DNA of 39,439 bases, taken from the NCBI GenBank assembly GCA_019695295.1, contig JAIBAH010000029.1, positions 1-39,439 of the forward strand. The letters run 5' to 3'. Below are positions 18,474 through 26,956 of the stretch, in pieces. The DNA is from Bacteroidia bacterium. Lineage in GTDB: Bacteria > Bacteroidota > Bacteroidia > J057. The notes beneath the pieces are model-generated. The model saw nothing but the letters and a program-made list of their open reading frames with translations. It was not told the origin of the DNA and did no database searches. The position numbers and the translations under genes were made by a program. The number at the start of each line of letters is the position of its first letter. Position 1 is the stretch's first letter.

Positions 18474-18507
18474 AACCTCCTTCAGTCTGTTTCTGCTGAA
18501 GGAGGTT
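18474..18507 (-). terminator. strong terminator after the HMA-domain gene
   Basis: A perfect 12-bp GC-containing stem (AACCTCCTTCAG with CTGAAGGAGGTT) and a 10-base loop, followed on the minus strand by TTGTTTTTTATTTTATT. It separates the HMA gene from the lipoprotein operon. Confidence 0.85.
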
Positions 18508-18549
18508 CGGAAATAATCAAATTTCTACTGTACGTAGGCAAATCCGCTT

Positions 18550-18903
18550 TTAGTGTTTTACGTCTTTTTTGCAGCATGCATGAAGGGCGTCATACGCTTT
18601 TGCATCTGCGGGAACGGCATCCGCGTCATATCCTGCCTGAGAAATAGCGGTACGAATCTGGTCAGGAGTCGTAAACTTAGGATTATAGGTAACCGTAACG
18701 GCTTTGGTGTCATTATTCAAAACTACGGTTTTAATGCCTTTTACCTTCAGCAAAGCTTTGGAAATTGTCTCTTCACACATACCGCAAACAGCAGAAGTCT
18801 GAATCTCAATACTTTTACTCTTGGGTGGGACATTAGCCTGTGCTACCGCATTGCTGAAAAATACCCCTGTAAAAACGACAAATAATAATAGTAAGTTTTT
18901 CAT
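18550..18903 (-). CDS. exported heavy-metal-associated (HMA) domain protein
   Basis: A 117-residue protein if started at the ATG at 18903, where the signal peptide begins (MKNLLLLFVVFTG...AVAQA); a frame start four codons earlier is also open. The mature domain is a classic HMA/CopZ fold with the metal motif CGMC (Cys40, Cys43 of the GMCxxC-like VCGMCEETI) and a repeated beta-alpha-beta pattern ending ISQAGYDADAV. The C-terminal tail HACCKKDVKH adds two cysteines and histidines that could form a second metal site. Copper binding is most likely from the family. Export separates it from cytoplasmic CopZ chaperones and suggests periplasmic metal capture. It is a single-gene unit, flanked by a strong terminator; no metal pump gene is nearby. 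Confidence 0.88.
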   Translation of the reverse strand: MKNLLLLFVVFTGVFFSNAVAQANVPPKSKSIEIQTSAVCGMCEETISKALLKVKGIKTVVLNNDTKAVTVTYNPKFTTPDQIRTAISQAGYDADAVPADAKAYDALHACCKKDVKH

Positions 18904-18978
18904 TTTATCTTGCAATATTAAATTATATACATGATTATACGGAATAATACAGGCAAAAGTTTCAGTATTCTACCATAA

Positions 18979-19650
18979 TCAACTGATATTCACAGAGGGA
19001 TTTTGTGCAGACTTTACCTGAATTTCCAGCGGAAAAATTTTACTTTCCGTGCTCATCTGACGATTGGCAAGGGAAAGCAGGGTGGTAATGCCTGCATAGA
19101 GTTTTTCGGAATCGCCGATATCAAGCCGCTGAACGTACTGAGTGAAGATATTCTTTTCGAGTTTGGCAAATTCCCAGGTTTCTCCATTCGTAATAATGCC
19201 GTAGATTGTATAATTCAGGCCTTCATTGAGCTGCTGGATTTTGTGCATTTTTTCAAGTACGACGCCCATTCTGCTTTTGGGGTTTTCGAGGCTTACTTCT
19301 GCAAGTACCAGAAAAGGAACTTCCATGCCTATTTTTCCCAGTTCTGATCTTTTTGAGAACAGATAATTGGCGGATTTATCGTTTTCATCCTCCAAAATAT
19401 TCAATTTTATATGCCCCCAGAACGACAAATTATTACTGAATGGTTTCCAGCTTTCTTTCAGAACGGGATATACCAGATTTTCGCATATGGAATAAAGCGT
19501 AGTGTCGTAGGCTACTTCCTGAAGTATAAACCCAATATCTTCGCTCAGGGAAGCAGGACACACCAATCGCTCCCCCGTTTGTTCCAGTTTTACTTTCTGA
19601 CGATACTGAAGCAAATATTTTTTCACAACTTCTCCTAAATTCATACGCAT
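18979..19650 (-). CDS. unknown protein with restriction-nuclease-like core (type I R-subunit N-terminal-like)
   Basis: A 223-residue cytoplasmic protein with no signal peptide or membrane segment; an alternative start is the third codon. The central part VPFLVLAEVSLENP, a helical stretch, then YTIYGIITNGETWEFAKL resembles the PD-(D/E)XK core found at the N-terminus of type I restriction R subunits and in small cyanobacterial and Bacteroidota proteins. Those usually read PFLVVVEAK... and IYGIVTNGxxWxF. Here the ExK lysine position is Ser (AEVS), so catalysis is doubtful. No methylase, specificity or helicase gene is nearby, so it is not part of a visible restriction system. The function is unknown; the fold assignment is by pattern only. 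Confidence 0.65.
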   Translation of the reverse strand: MRMNLGEVVKKYLLQYRQKVKLEQTGERLVCPASLSEDIGFILQEVAYDTTLYSICENLVYPVLKESWKPFSNNLSFWGHIKLNILEDENDKSANYLFSKRSELGKIGMEVPFLVLAEVSLENPKSRMGVVLEKMHKIQQLNEGLNYTIYGIITNGETWEFAKLEKNIFTQYVQRLDIGDSEKLYAGITTLLSLANRQMSTESKIFPLEIQVKSAQNPSVNIS

Positions 19651-19686
19651 TAATTTTTTTATTATATAAAATTATACGCAAAAAAA

Positions 19687-19717
19687 GTAAAAAAGTTATA
19701 AAAAAGCAACTTTTTAC
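19687..19717 (-). terminator. probable terminator after purB
   Basis: An AT-rich stem (GTAAAAAAGTT at 19687-19697 with AACTTTTTAC at 19708-19717, one bulged A) is followed on the minus strand by TTTTTTTG. It begins 72 bases past the purB stop and precedes the next minus-strand gene. Confidence 0.45.
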
Positions 19718-19789
19718 AGCAAAAAATCATTTTTTATCTAACTATTTTTTCAAATAGTCTTTCCATTGCCCAATCGCTATTTTGCAGAT

Positions 19790-21142
19790 TTAGAAACCGG
19801 CGTCCCCGGTATAATTTTCAGGTCTGAGCTTTAACAACTCTGTTTTTACTGCATCTGAAACAGAAAGAGAAGTGATAAATTCCCGTATGCTTTGCTCATT
19901 GATTCCTTCCTTTCCTCTTGTAAGTGTTTTGAGGGCTTCATAGGGATTGGGATAACCTTCTCTTCTGAGGATAGTCTGAATGGGTTCCGCGAGTACAGCC
20001 CAGTTGGCGTCAAGATCACCGGCAAGTTTTGCAGGGTTCAGCAGAAGCTTGTTCAATCCGGTCTGAACGGAAAGGGCCGCGAGATATGAATAAGCAATCC
20101 CTGATCCGATATTTCTGGATACTGTCGAATCCGTAAGGTCTCTTTGCAGTCGGGAAACCGGTAGTTTACGGCTTAGGAACTCCAGTATTGCCGTTGACAT
20201 TCCGCAATTTCCTTCGGCATTTTCGAAATCAATGGGGTTTACTTTGTGGGGCATCGCAGAAGATCCGATTTCTCCTTCTTTGGTTTTCTGACGAAAGTAT
20301 TCTTTGCTGATATACAGCCACATATCCTGAGCCAGATCTGTCATGATGGAATTAATCCGCTGAATACAATGAAATACTCTTGCGAGTCCGTCGTAGTGCT
20401 CGATTTGGGTTGTGGGATAAGAGCGGGTTAATCCCAGCCCTTTTTCTACAAACTCAAAAGCAAAGTCATTCCATTTTACAGAAGGATACGCGATAATGTG
20501 GGCATTCATATTTCCGGTAGCCCCTCCGAATTTAGCAGGAAACTCCATAGATGACAATTCTTTTATCTGATTTTCCAGTCTTACCGCAAATACTTTTATC
20601 TCTTTGCCAAGCATAGTAGGGGAAGCCGGCTGACCGTGCGTATAGGCTAACATCGGTACATTCTGCCATTGACGGGCAAAATCATTGAGAATTCCGGTTA
20701 CTTTCTGAATTTCAGGAATAAAACACTCCCGAAGTGCATCCCGGAGCATTCCCGGAGTAGCCGTATTATTTACATCCTGAGAAGTAAGCCCGAAATGTAT
20801 CATTTCTTTGTACCGGTTTAAGTCCGGCAAGTTGCTTTCTGTTATTTTTTCCTTGATAAAATACTCTACCGCTTTTACATCATGATTGGTAACCTTTTCG
20901 ATTTCCTTAACCCTGAGTGCCTCCTGCTCCGTAAAGTCAAGATAGATTCCCCTGAGGTATCCCAAATCTGAAGCAGAAAGAGGCGGGAAATCCGGAAGAT
21001 TTGCTTTTTGATTCAGGGCAATGAAATATTCAACCTCCACCCAGATTCTGTATTTAATCAGGGCGTATTCTGAAAAATACGCGTTGAGAGGGGCGATTTT
21101 TTTGCTGTACCTTCCATCAAGAGGGGAAATTGCGGTAATCAT
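19790..21142 (-). CDS. purB: adenylosuccinate lyase
   Basis: PurB cleaves SAICAR to AICAR and adenylosuccinate to AMP, with release of fumarate, in purine synthesis. The product is 450 residues when started at the ATG at 21142 (MITAISPLDGRY), the conserved beginning of the long E. coli-type PurB; the frame stays open 25 codons further but that part has no family resemblance. Visible motifs are MIHFGLTSQDVNNTA, THGQPASPTMLGKE and the fumarase/aspartase signature SSAMPHKVNPIDFENAEGN, carrying the catalytic-loop serines. The length and motifs show an intact enzyme. It is divergent from pepD with 213 bases between them. Confidence 0.97.
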   Translation of the reverse strand: MITAISPLDGRYSKKIAPLNAYFSEYALIKYRIWVEVEYFIALNQKANLPDFPPLSASDLGYLRGIYLDFTEQEALRVKEIEKVTNHDVKAVEYFIKEKITESNLPDLNRYKEMIHFGLTSQDVNNTATPGMLRDALRECFIPEIQKVTGILNDFARQWQNVPMLAYTHGQPASPTMLGKEIKVFAVRLENQIKELSSMEFPAKFGGATGNMNAHIIAYPSVKWNDFAFEFVEKGLGLTRSYPTTQIEHYDGLARVFHCIQRINSIMTDLAQDMWLYISKEYFRQKTKEGEIGSSAMPHKVNPIDFENAEGNCGMSTAILEFLSRKLPVSRLQRDLTDSTVSRNIGSGIAYSYLAALSVQTGLNKLLLNPAKLAGDLDANWAVLAEPIQTILRREGYPNPYEALKTLTRGKEGINEQSIREFITSLSVSDAVKTELLKLRPENYTGDAGF

Positions 21143-21270
21143 TTTAAAATTTATTGAGTGAATCTTTGTTTTTTTTATTCCGGCTGCAAATTTGAGTAAA
21201 TTGTATGAAAGCAGCAAATCCGGAACAGATTCTGTCTGATAATGAAAAGAAAGGGAAAACGGATTACCTT

Positions 21271-21301
21271 CGGCTTTAATCCGGATACAGGATTAAAACC
21301 G
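21271..21301. promoter_or_regulatory. inverted repeat in the purB-pepD divergent region
   Basis: CGGCTTTAATCC (21271-21282) pairs with GGATTAAAACCG (21290-21301) apart from one C-A mismatch, with a 7-base loop. A smaller TGGTTA...TAACCA pair lies just before pepD. It lies 55 bases before the pepD start and 129 bases before the purB start, so it could be an operator for either gene or a leader hairpin of pepD. No T-run follows and no known riboswitch is recognised. Confidence 0.45.
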
Positions 21302-21355
21302 AACTTTTATCCGGAAGATATGGTTAAAATACTATAACCAGCAAAAAAATATTCT

Positions 21356-22816
21356 ATGACAAATGACGCAATCAGACAATTACAGCCCGCTGCACTGTGG
21401 AATTACTTTGCAGATCTGAACGCTGTGCCCCGTCCCTCCAAAAAAGAGGAAAGGGTAATTCAGTTTATGAAAAACTTCGGAGAAAGTCTCGGACTGCCTG
21501 TTCTGGTGGATGATGCCGGAAATGTAATCATCAAAAAACCGGCTACTCCCGGAATGGAAAACAGGGAAACAGTAGTGTTGCAAAGCCACCTGGACATGGT
21601 TCATCAAAAAAATGCAGATACAGTTTTTGACTTTAATACTCAGGGTATCGAAATGTGGGTCGATGGCGACTGGGTCAGGGCAAAAGGAACTACCCTTGGA
21701 GCCGATAATGGAATCGGAGTGGCGTCTATCATGTCGCTTCTTGCCGCTACAGACATCCCTCATCCTGCCCTTGAGGCTCTTTTTACCATAGACGAAGAGA
21801 CCGGAATGACAGGAGCACTGGAACTGAAAGGAGGATTACTGAACGGAAAGTTCATGCTGAATCTGGATACAGAAGAAGACAATGAGCTCACTATCGGATG
21901 TGCCGGGGGAGTGGACGTGACCGCTACCGGAAATTATGTACCCGTTTCTCCTCAATTCAATTCCGCTTTCCGGATTAATCTGAAAGGACTTACCGGAGGA
22001 CACTCCGGGATGGATATCCACAAAGGCCGGGGAAACTCCAATAAGCTGATGAACCGGTTGCTCATTCAGCTTTCTGCTAAGATGAGCATTGAAATTGCAG
22101 GTGTAGAGGGCGGAAGCCTGAGAAATGCTATCCCAAGGGAATCTGTGGCGGTAATTGTAACCGACAAATCCAATACTCAGACGCTGGAGTCTGAAATCAA
22201 TCAATATCTCAGTATCCTGAAGTCCGAATACCATACTACCGACCCGAATCTGATCGTTACTATCAGCCCGGAAGCTATGCCCGAATCGGTATTCCCCTCA
22301 GATTTTTCTTTTAAATTATTACGTACTGTATATGCTTGCCCAAACGGGATTTACAGAATGAGTCCTGATATTGCAGGCCTTGTGCAGACTTCCAATAATA
22401 TAGCAAGAATTGAGGTAAAAGAAGGTCGTTACAGTATTCAGTGTCTTACCAGAAGTTCTGTGGAATCCGAAAAAATGGACTTAAAAAATGCTATCACTGC
22501 GGCATTTGAGTTATTGGGGGCTTCGGTGGAATACGGAGGTTCTTATCCCGGCTGGGCACCGCTGCCTTCCTCCCCTATTGTTTCCCTTATGAGCAGCCTT
22601 TATACGGAAATGTTCAACGCACCGGCTCATGTCAATGCCTGTCACGCCGGACTGGAATGTGGGATTCTGGGGAGAAACTATCCTGAAATGCAAATGATTT
22701 CGTTTGGTCCCAATATTCACGGAGCGCATTCTCCCGACGAAAGGGTGCAAATCAGTTCTGTACAAAAATTCTGGGGGTATCTTCTGGAAACCCTGAACAG
22801 AATTCCTGAAAAATAA
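21356..22816 (+). CDS. pepD: aminoacyl-histidine / cytosolic non-specific dipeptidase (M20 family)
   Basis: A 486-residue cytoplasmic zinc dipeptidase of the PepD (Xaa-His dipeptidase) family, which hydrolyses many unblocked dipeptides. Metal and catalytic motifs are present in order: QSHLDMVHQKN (~76-86, zinc His and catalytic Asp), GADNGIGVA (~115, zinc Asp), TIDEETGM (~145, catalytic Glu and zinc Glu), LNLDTEE (~165), GGHSGMDIHKGRGN, and near the end HAGLECGIL plus FGPNIHGAHSPDERV, where the last His binds zinc. The length matches the family. It is followed by a hairpin terminator, so it is a single-gene unit. Confidence 0.96.
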   Translation: MTNDAIRQLQPAALWNYFADLNAVPRPSKKEERVIQFMKNFGESLGLPVLVDDAGNVIIKKPATPGMENRETVVLQSHLDMVHQKNADTVFDFNTQGIEMWVDGDWVRAKGTTLGADNGIGVASIMSLLAATDIPHPALEALFTIDEETGMTGALELKGGLLNGKFMLNLDTEEDNELTIGCAGGVDVTATGNYVPVSPQFNSAFRINLKGLTGGHSGMDIHKGRGNSNKLMNRLLIQLSAKMSIEIAGVEGGSLRNAIPRESVAVIVTDKSNTQTLESEINQYLSILKSEYHTTDPNLIVTISPEAMPESVFPSDFSFKLLRTVYACPNGIYRMSPDIAGLVQTSNNIARIEVKEGRYSIQCLTRSSVESEKMDLKNAITAAFELLGASVEYGGSYPGWAPLPSSPIVSLMSSLYTEMFNAPAHVNACHAGLECGILGRNYPEMQMISFGPNIHGAHSPDERVQISSVQKFWGYLLETLNRIPEK

Positions 22817-22841
22817 TCTGTCGGATATTTACGATAAAAAT

Positions 22842-22880
22842 AAAAATCGCCGGATGATATTTTATTCCGTCGATTTTTTT
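22842..22880 (+). terminator. terminator after pepD
   Basis: AAAAATCG.CGGA (22842-22853) pairs with TCCG.CGATTTTT (22866-22877) with one mismatch, and a run of Ts follows. It lies between the pepD stop and the esterase promoter. Confidence 0.65.
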
Positions 22881-22888
22881 TATTTTTG
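22881..22888 (+). promoter_or_regulatory. -7 element TATTTTTG for the esterase gene
   Basis: TATTTTTG matches TAnnTTTG and lies 31 bases before the ATG at 22920, directly behind the pepD terminator. The local T-richness makes a chance match possible. Confidence 0.45.
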
Positions 22889-22919
22889 AAACCTGATTTG
22901 AATCGTTAATTTTCAATCC

Positions 22920-25124
22920 ATGGGAAAAAAAAATTTTGTTTTTGGGGCGATATTTTTCATATTCAATACAATCTGCTCTCTTGCCCAATCCACCACTATG
23001 ATCTGGACTGAAAGACCCGGACTGAAGCATCATTTTTATGAAATCAACCTTCTGGACTCCGGAACCGTAGTGTTTAATGGAATGGTTAAATCTACGGCAG
23101 TGACACTCCCTCAGCATGCAAAAATCTATCTATTCAAAGATAATGTCCCTGTTGATACGTTTACACAACCTTTAACTTTTACGGGAGACAGCGCAGGGGT
23201 TACAATGCAGGTAAAAATACATGGTGAAATCGCTTCCTATAAAACCCTTTTTACCGTCGGAGCTTACGCTTATACGGCGGATTCTATCATTGCAGGTATC
23301 AGTATTCTTTGCAATGGTCAATCCAATATGGTAGCAGGCCCAGCACAAATGGGAGGTCTTAATCCCTATATCCCGAAAGACCCGTATGTAGTTTCCTATG
23401 GAAATCCTTCAATTCCCAATTCTCCTCCGGGAATGAACTTCAACCTTGCGAACCCCAATACCAATTATAACAATCATTCCGCAGGAAATCTGGCTTTCAC
23501 TCTTGCTAAAGCCATTAAAGATACCCTGAAAATGCCGGTTTGTGTTTTGAACGGAGCCTACTCAGGAACGGCTCTCCTGGCACATCTCCGGAACGATATT
23601 TTGCCTGATGACATCAATACATTGTATGGCAGATTATTGTTCCGTTGTCAGAAAGCAAAAATCAGTAAGCCCGTGGCATATTTCTGGTTTCAGGGGGAGT
23701 CTGACGCACCTTCTCCCTATCAGTATGACTCCTTGTTTACGGAGTTTTGCACCGATCTGGCAATGGATTATGGCTTTAAAATGCCGGTACTCCTCGTCCA
23801 GATTCACAGGGAGGCTTGTAATGCTAATCAGGACTCAGTGCTTTCCCTTCAAAATACTATGATAAGTCTTGCTGGGACTTTACCTCAGATAGGTGGCATC
23901 ATTGCCTCCAACGGACTGGATTTACGGTGGGATAATTGCCATTATAATGCCAACGGCTATATCAGTGCCGGTAAACACCTTGCCAATACCTTTCTGATGG
24001 TGGCTTCGGCAATGAATCCCTACGAAGAACTCATCCCGAAGCCGGAAAAAATTACCGGAAAGACGGGGGAAAGATGGATAAAAATCAAAACATCTGCTCC
24101 AATTGATACAATGTCCCTGGCCGGATGTAAACCTTTTTTCAGGGTCAGAAAAGTCCTGCCGAACCAAAGTTTTCAATATATAATGATAGATAGCCTTAAA
24201 GCAAAAAACGACACCATTTTATTGAAAATCAACAACATCATTGACCCGGGAGAAGTATTCGAAGTGGCATATCTCGGAAGTCATGTAAATACCGACACTT
24301 TAACAATAAAGTCCCTGAAAGGAGGAGCCTTGCTCAGCTTCAGCCGGCTGATAGATTGCTTATATAGTGATTCTTCTCTTTATATATCTGAGTCCTGTGG
24401 TTTTTATTCAATCAATGGAATCAATTATTACAGCAGTGGTATTTTTTCCCAGCATTTTACGGCTTCCAATGGCTGTGATTCTGTTTTGTACATCCATCTG
24501 ACCCTGACCCCCCTGAACACTACCCTGAATCAGGTGGCATGTCATTCCTATATTCTTAACGGTCAAAATTATACATCTTCAGGTATTTACTATCAGGCAT
24601 TCACGACGGCTTCGGGTTGCGACAGCCTGATTACGCTGAATCTGACCATTACCAATCCGGATACAACTGTCATTCAAACAGGTGGTCAGCTTTATTCCGG
24701 CGCAATCAATGCTTCCTATCAGTGGATTGAGTGTACAAACGGAAATCAACCGGTTCCCGGAGCAGTCGGTCAAACTTTTACCCCCTCAGGAAGTGGCACT
24801 TATGCAGTAATTGTTACTCAAAACGGCTGTATTGATACCTCAGCCTGCATTTTACTTACAAATGTGGGAGCAACGGATTTCTCTCTTTATCCCAAAGTGC
24901 GCATTTTTCCTAATCCGGTGAAGAATCATTTGCAGATTACGCTCAATGACTTTAATCCGGAAGTAAATCTTGAAATCAGAAATCTGTTGAATGAAGTGGT
25001 ATATAAATCTCAGTATTCGGATACTGATGAATTAAAGGTTAACCTCAGTCTAACTCCCGGAATATATACCATTAAACTAACAACCGGAGGGCTTTCCCAA
25101 TATTTTATCCAGATAGTGGAGTAA
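22920..25124 (+). CDS. T9SS-secreted SASA-type (sialate O-acetylesterase-like, SGNH) esterase
   Basis: A 734-residue protein. Signal peptide (MGKKNFVFGAIFFIFNTICSLAQ), then a SASA/CE6-like SGNH hydrolase domain: CNGQSNM with nucleophile Ser135, LNGAYSGTAL (oxyanion Gly), WFQGESDAP (block III-like) and DNCHYNANGY with Asp338/His341. All catalytic parts are present, so it should be active on acetyl esters of sugars, such as sialic acid or hemicellulose; the substrate cannot be told. Then come two imperfect repeats of about 50 residues (GFYSINGINYYSSG...CDSVLYIHLTLT and SYILNGQNYTSSG...CDSLITLNLTIT), an Ig-like segment (SYQWIECTNGNQPV) and a C-terminal T9SS type A domain (VRIFPNPVKNHLQITL... PGIYTIKLTT). 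It acts outside the cell or on its surface. Its stop is 6 bases from the convergent ispE stop. Confidence 0.9.
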   Translation: MGKKNFVFGAIFFIFNTICSLAQSTTMIWTERPGLKHHFYEINLLDSGTVVFNGMVKSTAVTLPQHAKIYLFKDNVPVDTFTQPLTFTGDSAGVTMQVKIHGEIASYKTLFTVGAYAYTADSIIAGISILCNGQSNMVAGPAQMGGLNPYIPKDPYVVSYGNPSIPNSPPGMNFNLANPNTNYNNHSAGNLAFTLAKAIKDTLKMPVCVLNGAYSGTALLAHLRNDILPDDINTLYGRLLFRCQKAKISKPVAYFWFQGESDAPSPYQYDSLFTEFCTDLAMDYGFKMPVLLVQIHREACNANQDSVLSLQNTMISLAGTLPQIGGIIASNGLDLRWDNCHYNANGYISAGKHLANTFLMVASAMNPYEELIPKPEKITGKTGERWIKIKTSAPIDTMSLAGCKPFFRVRKVLPNQSFQYIMIDSLKAKNDTILLKINNIIDPGEVFEVAYLGSHVNTDTLTIKSLKGGALLSFSRLIDCLYSDSSLYISESCGFYSINGINYYSSGIFSQHFTASNGCDSVLYIHLTLTPLNTTLNQVACHSYILNGQNYTSSGIYYQAFTTASGCDSLITLNLTITNPDTTVIQTGGQLYSGAINASYQWIECTNGNQPVPGAVGQTFTPSGSGTYAVIVTQNGCIDTSACILLTNVGATDFSLYPKVRIFPNPVKNHLQITLNDFNPEVNLEIRNLLNEVVYKSQYSDTDELKVNLSLTPGIYTIKLTTGGLSQYFIQIVE

Positions 25125-25130
25125 AAAAAA

Positions 25131-25916
25131 TCAGGCTTTAAATATCCCGAAAACAGCACTTCCGCTTCCCGACATAGCGGCATACACAGCCCCCTCCTCA
25201 TACAGTTGCTGCTTGATTCGGGCAAGTTCAGGATAAAGTCCAAATACCGGAACTTCAAGGTCATTTTCCAGTAATTCCTTCCACTCCGTAACAGGTCGGC
25301 CCAATACGGAAATGAGGCTTCTTTCTGGGTTAAACATTCTGTAATCCAGTGCTTTGTAAGCTGCCACCGTTGAGGAATGTATGGGAGGAGTGAGAATCCG
25401 GACAGAATATCCTGTCAGGTTTATTTCCACCTTTTCAAAATCCGTACCGATTCCGGTAGCCAAAAGCGGCGTATTGTAAATAAAAAAAGGTACATCAGCC
25501 CCTAATTTTTCCCCGGCTTTCGCTAACGCTGCGTCGGAAAGCCCCAGTTGAAATAATGTATTAATTCCCTGAAGGGTAAATGCAGCATCCGAAGAGCCTC
25601 CACCCAAACCTGCTCCTGCCGGAATATTTTTCTCCAGATGTATATCCACAGGAGGCAAATCAGGAAATCTCTCCCGGAGAATCCGGAAAGCTTTCAGGCA
25701 TAAATTATCCGTAGCATCTCCGCTCAGTTCAATTCCGGAAACTGAAAAACTACCGTCTCCTTTACTTTCCCGGATTTCCAGCTTATCTTTCAGGTCAAAA
25801 ACCGGATACATCACAGTCTCCAGCAGATGATAGCCGTCGGCTCTCTTTCCTTTAATCAAAAGCCCCAGATTGATTTTACAGTTCGGATACGCAGTAAATA
25901 CACTCATTGCTTTCAT
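25131..25916 (-). CDS. ispE: 4-diphosphocytidyl-2-C-methyl-D-erythritol kinase
   Basis: IspE phosphorylates CDP-ME in the methylerythritol phosphate (non-mevalonate) isoprenoid pathway. The product is 261 residues from the ATG at 25916, or 258 from the ATG at 25907; the conserved beginning YPNCKINLGL follows both. The open frame reaches 26000, but that part is unlike the family and faces into the divergent promoter region. GHMP kinase motifs are present: the Lys in CKINLGL, ADGYHLLETV, the glycine-rich ATP loop PAGAGLGGGSSDAA, KLGADVPFFI, and a final AMSGSGSAVFGIF. Complete and normal. It is divergent from yicC and two genes from a geranylgeranyl-reductase-like gene, another isoprenoid-linked function. 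Confidence 0.96.
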   Translation of the reverse strand: MKAMSVFTAYPNCKINLGLLIKGKRADGYHLLETVMYPVFDLKDKLEIRESKGDGSFSVSGIELSGDATDNLCLKAFRILRERFPDLPPVDIHLEKNIPAGAGLGGGSSDAAFTLQGINTLFQLGLSDAALAKAGEKLGADVPFFIYNTPLLATGIGTDFEKVEINLTGYSVRILTPPIHSSTVAAYKALDYRMFNPERSLISVLGRPVTEWKELLENDLEVPVFGLYPELARIKQQLYEEGAVYAAMSGSGSAVFGIFKA

Positions 25917-26041
25917 TTTAACTATAACCTGATTAGAGGATTTTGGTTTTTGAAGACGGAGAAAAAGCCAATGGAAAAGAGATTGTGAGGGAAATTTCAA
26001 ATAAACCCATTTTTTATTTTCACATCCTCCCTTATTTTCCT

Positions 26042-26049
26042 TATTTTTG
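26042..26049 (+). promoter_or_regulatory. -7 element TATTTTTG for the yicC operon
   Basis: TATTTTTG matches TAnnTTTG, 34 bases before the yicC ATG at 26084. It probably drives the five-gene run 26084-30887, and it lies inside the longer open frame, which supports the later start. Confidence 0.55.
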
Positions 26050-26083
26050 CCGGATTAATTATTCAAAAAGCGATAAATTACGC

Positions 26084-26956
26084 ATGATACAATCCATGAC
26101 CGGCTATGGAATCGCCGTTAACAGTTCCGATAATTACAAAGTAACCGTTGAGGTTAAGTCCCTGAACAGCAAGTTCTTCGAACTGGGACTTAAAGTACCG
26201 CGGGCTTATCTGAAATACGAAACCCCTTTGAGAAATCAGCTTACCCGGGAACTGGAAAGAGGGAAAATCAGTCTTCTTATCAATGTAGAATTGCTCAATC
26301 CGGCTCAGAAAGCCCTGAATATCAACTATACCGTACTCGAAAATTACGTAAACACCCTGGCGGCATTACAAAATAAACTCAATCTGCCACCGGTTTCCTT
26401 TGATACCCTCCTTACCCTCCCGGATGTAATGATTGAAGATCCCGTAACGGAAGACTCCGAAGAATGGGAACTGATAGAAAAAACCACCAAACAGGCTTGT
26501 AAGGAATTGATTATCAGCCGTAAAGAAGAAGGAAAGGCATTGGAAGCAGATTTTGAAGAAAGATTAACCGCGATAGAAAGTGCGCTCGAGCAAATCCTCG
26601 TACTTGCTCCGGGAAGGATTGATACTATCCGGCAGCGACTCATGCAGCAAATGGAAGAATTAAGAGCAAGAATCGAAACCGACAAAAACCGGTTTGAACA
26701 GGAATTGATTTTTTATCTCGAAAAATTAGATATCAATGAGGAAATCGTTCGTCTGAGGCAACACATAGCCTATTACAGAGCTACGATGAACGAAAACTCC
26801 AATAGCGGCAAACAACTGAATTTCATCGCTCAGGAGATGGGAAGAGAAATCAATACCATAGGCTCTAAGGCAAATGACGCTACCATTCAGCGATTTGTAG
26901 TAAGAATGAAAGATGAACTGGAAAAAATCAAAGAACAAACCCTGAATATAGTATGA
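26084..26956 (+). CDS. yicC: YicC/YloC family endoribonuclease
   Basis: A 290-residue cytoplasmic protein of the YicC family, linked in other bacteria to endoribonuclease activity on sRNAs and mRNAs. The start at 26084 gives the invariant beginning MIQSMTGYG; an open frame 47 codons longer runs upstream over the promoter and is rejected. Also visible are VEVKSLNSKFFELGLKVP near the N-terminus, KEEGKALEADFEERL in the middle and, in the DUF1732 C-terminal half, RLRQHIAYYRATM-like and GKQLNFIAQEMGREINTIGSKANDA-type conserved sequence, ending KIKEQTLNIV. Complete. The stop overlaps the next start by 4 bases (ATGA), indicating translational coupling. Confidence 0.95.
   Translation: MIQSMTGYGIAVNSSDNYKVTVEVKSLNSKFFELGLKVPRAYLKYETPLRNQLTRELERGKISLLINVELLNPAQKALNINYTVLENYVNTLAALQNKLNLPPVSFDTLLTLPDVMIEDPVTEDSEEWELIEKTTKQACKELIISRKEEGKALEADFEERLTAIESALEQILVLAPGRIDTIRQRLMQQMEELRARIETDKNRFEQELIFYLEKLDINEEIVRLRQHIAYYRATMNENSNSGKQLNFIAQEMGREINTIGSKANDATIQRFVVRMKDELEKIKEQTLNIV

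Noticed and set aside
18979-19650. Part of a restriction-modification or defence system
   Set aside because: No methylase, specificity, helicase or other defence gene lies next to it; flanks are purB and an HMA protein.
25943-26083. 47-codon extension of yicC (and the opposing ispE extension to 26000)
   Set aside because: Both run through the shared divergent promoter region and precede conserved family N-termini.
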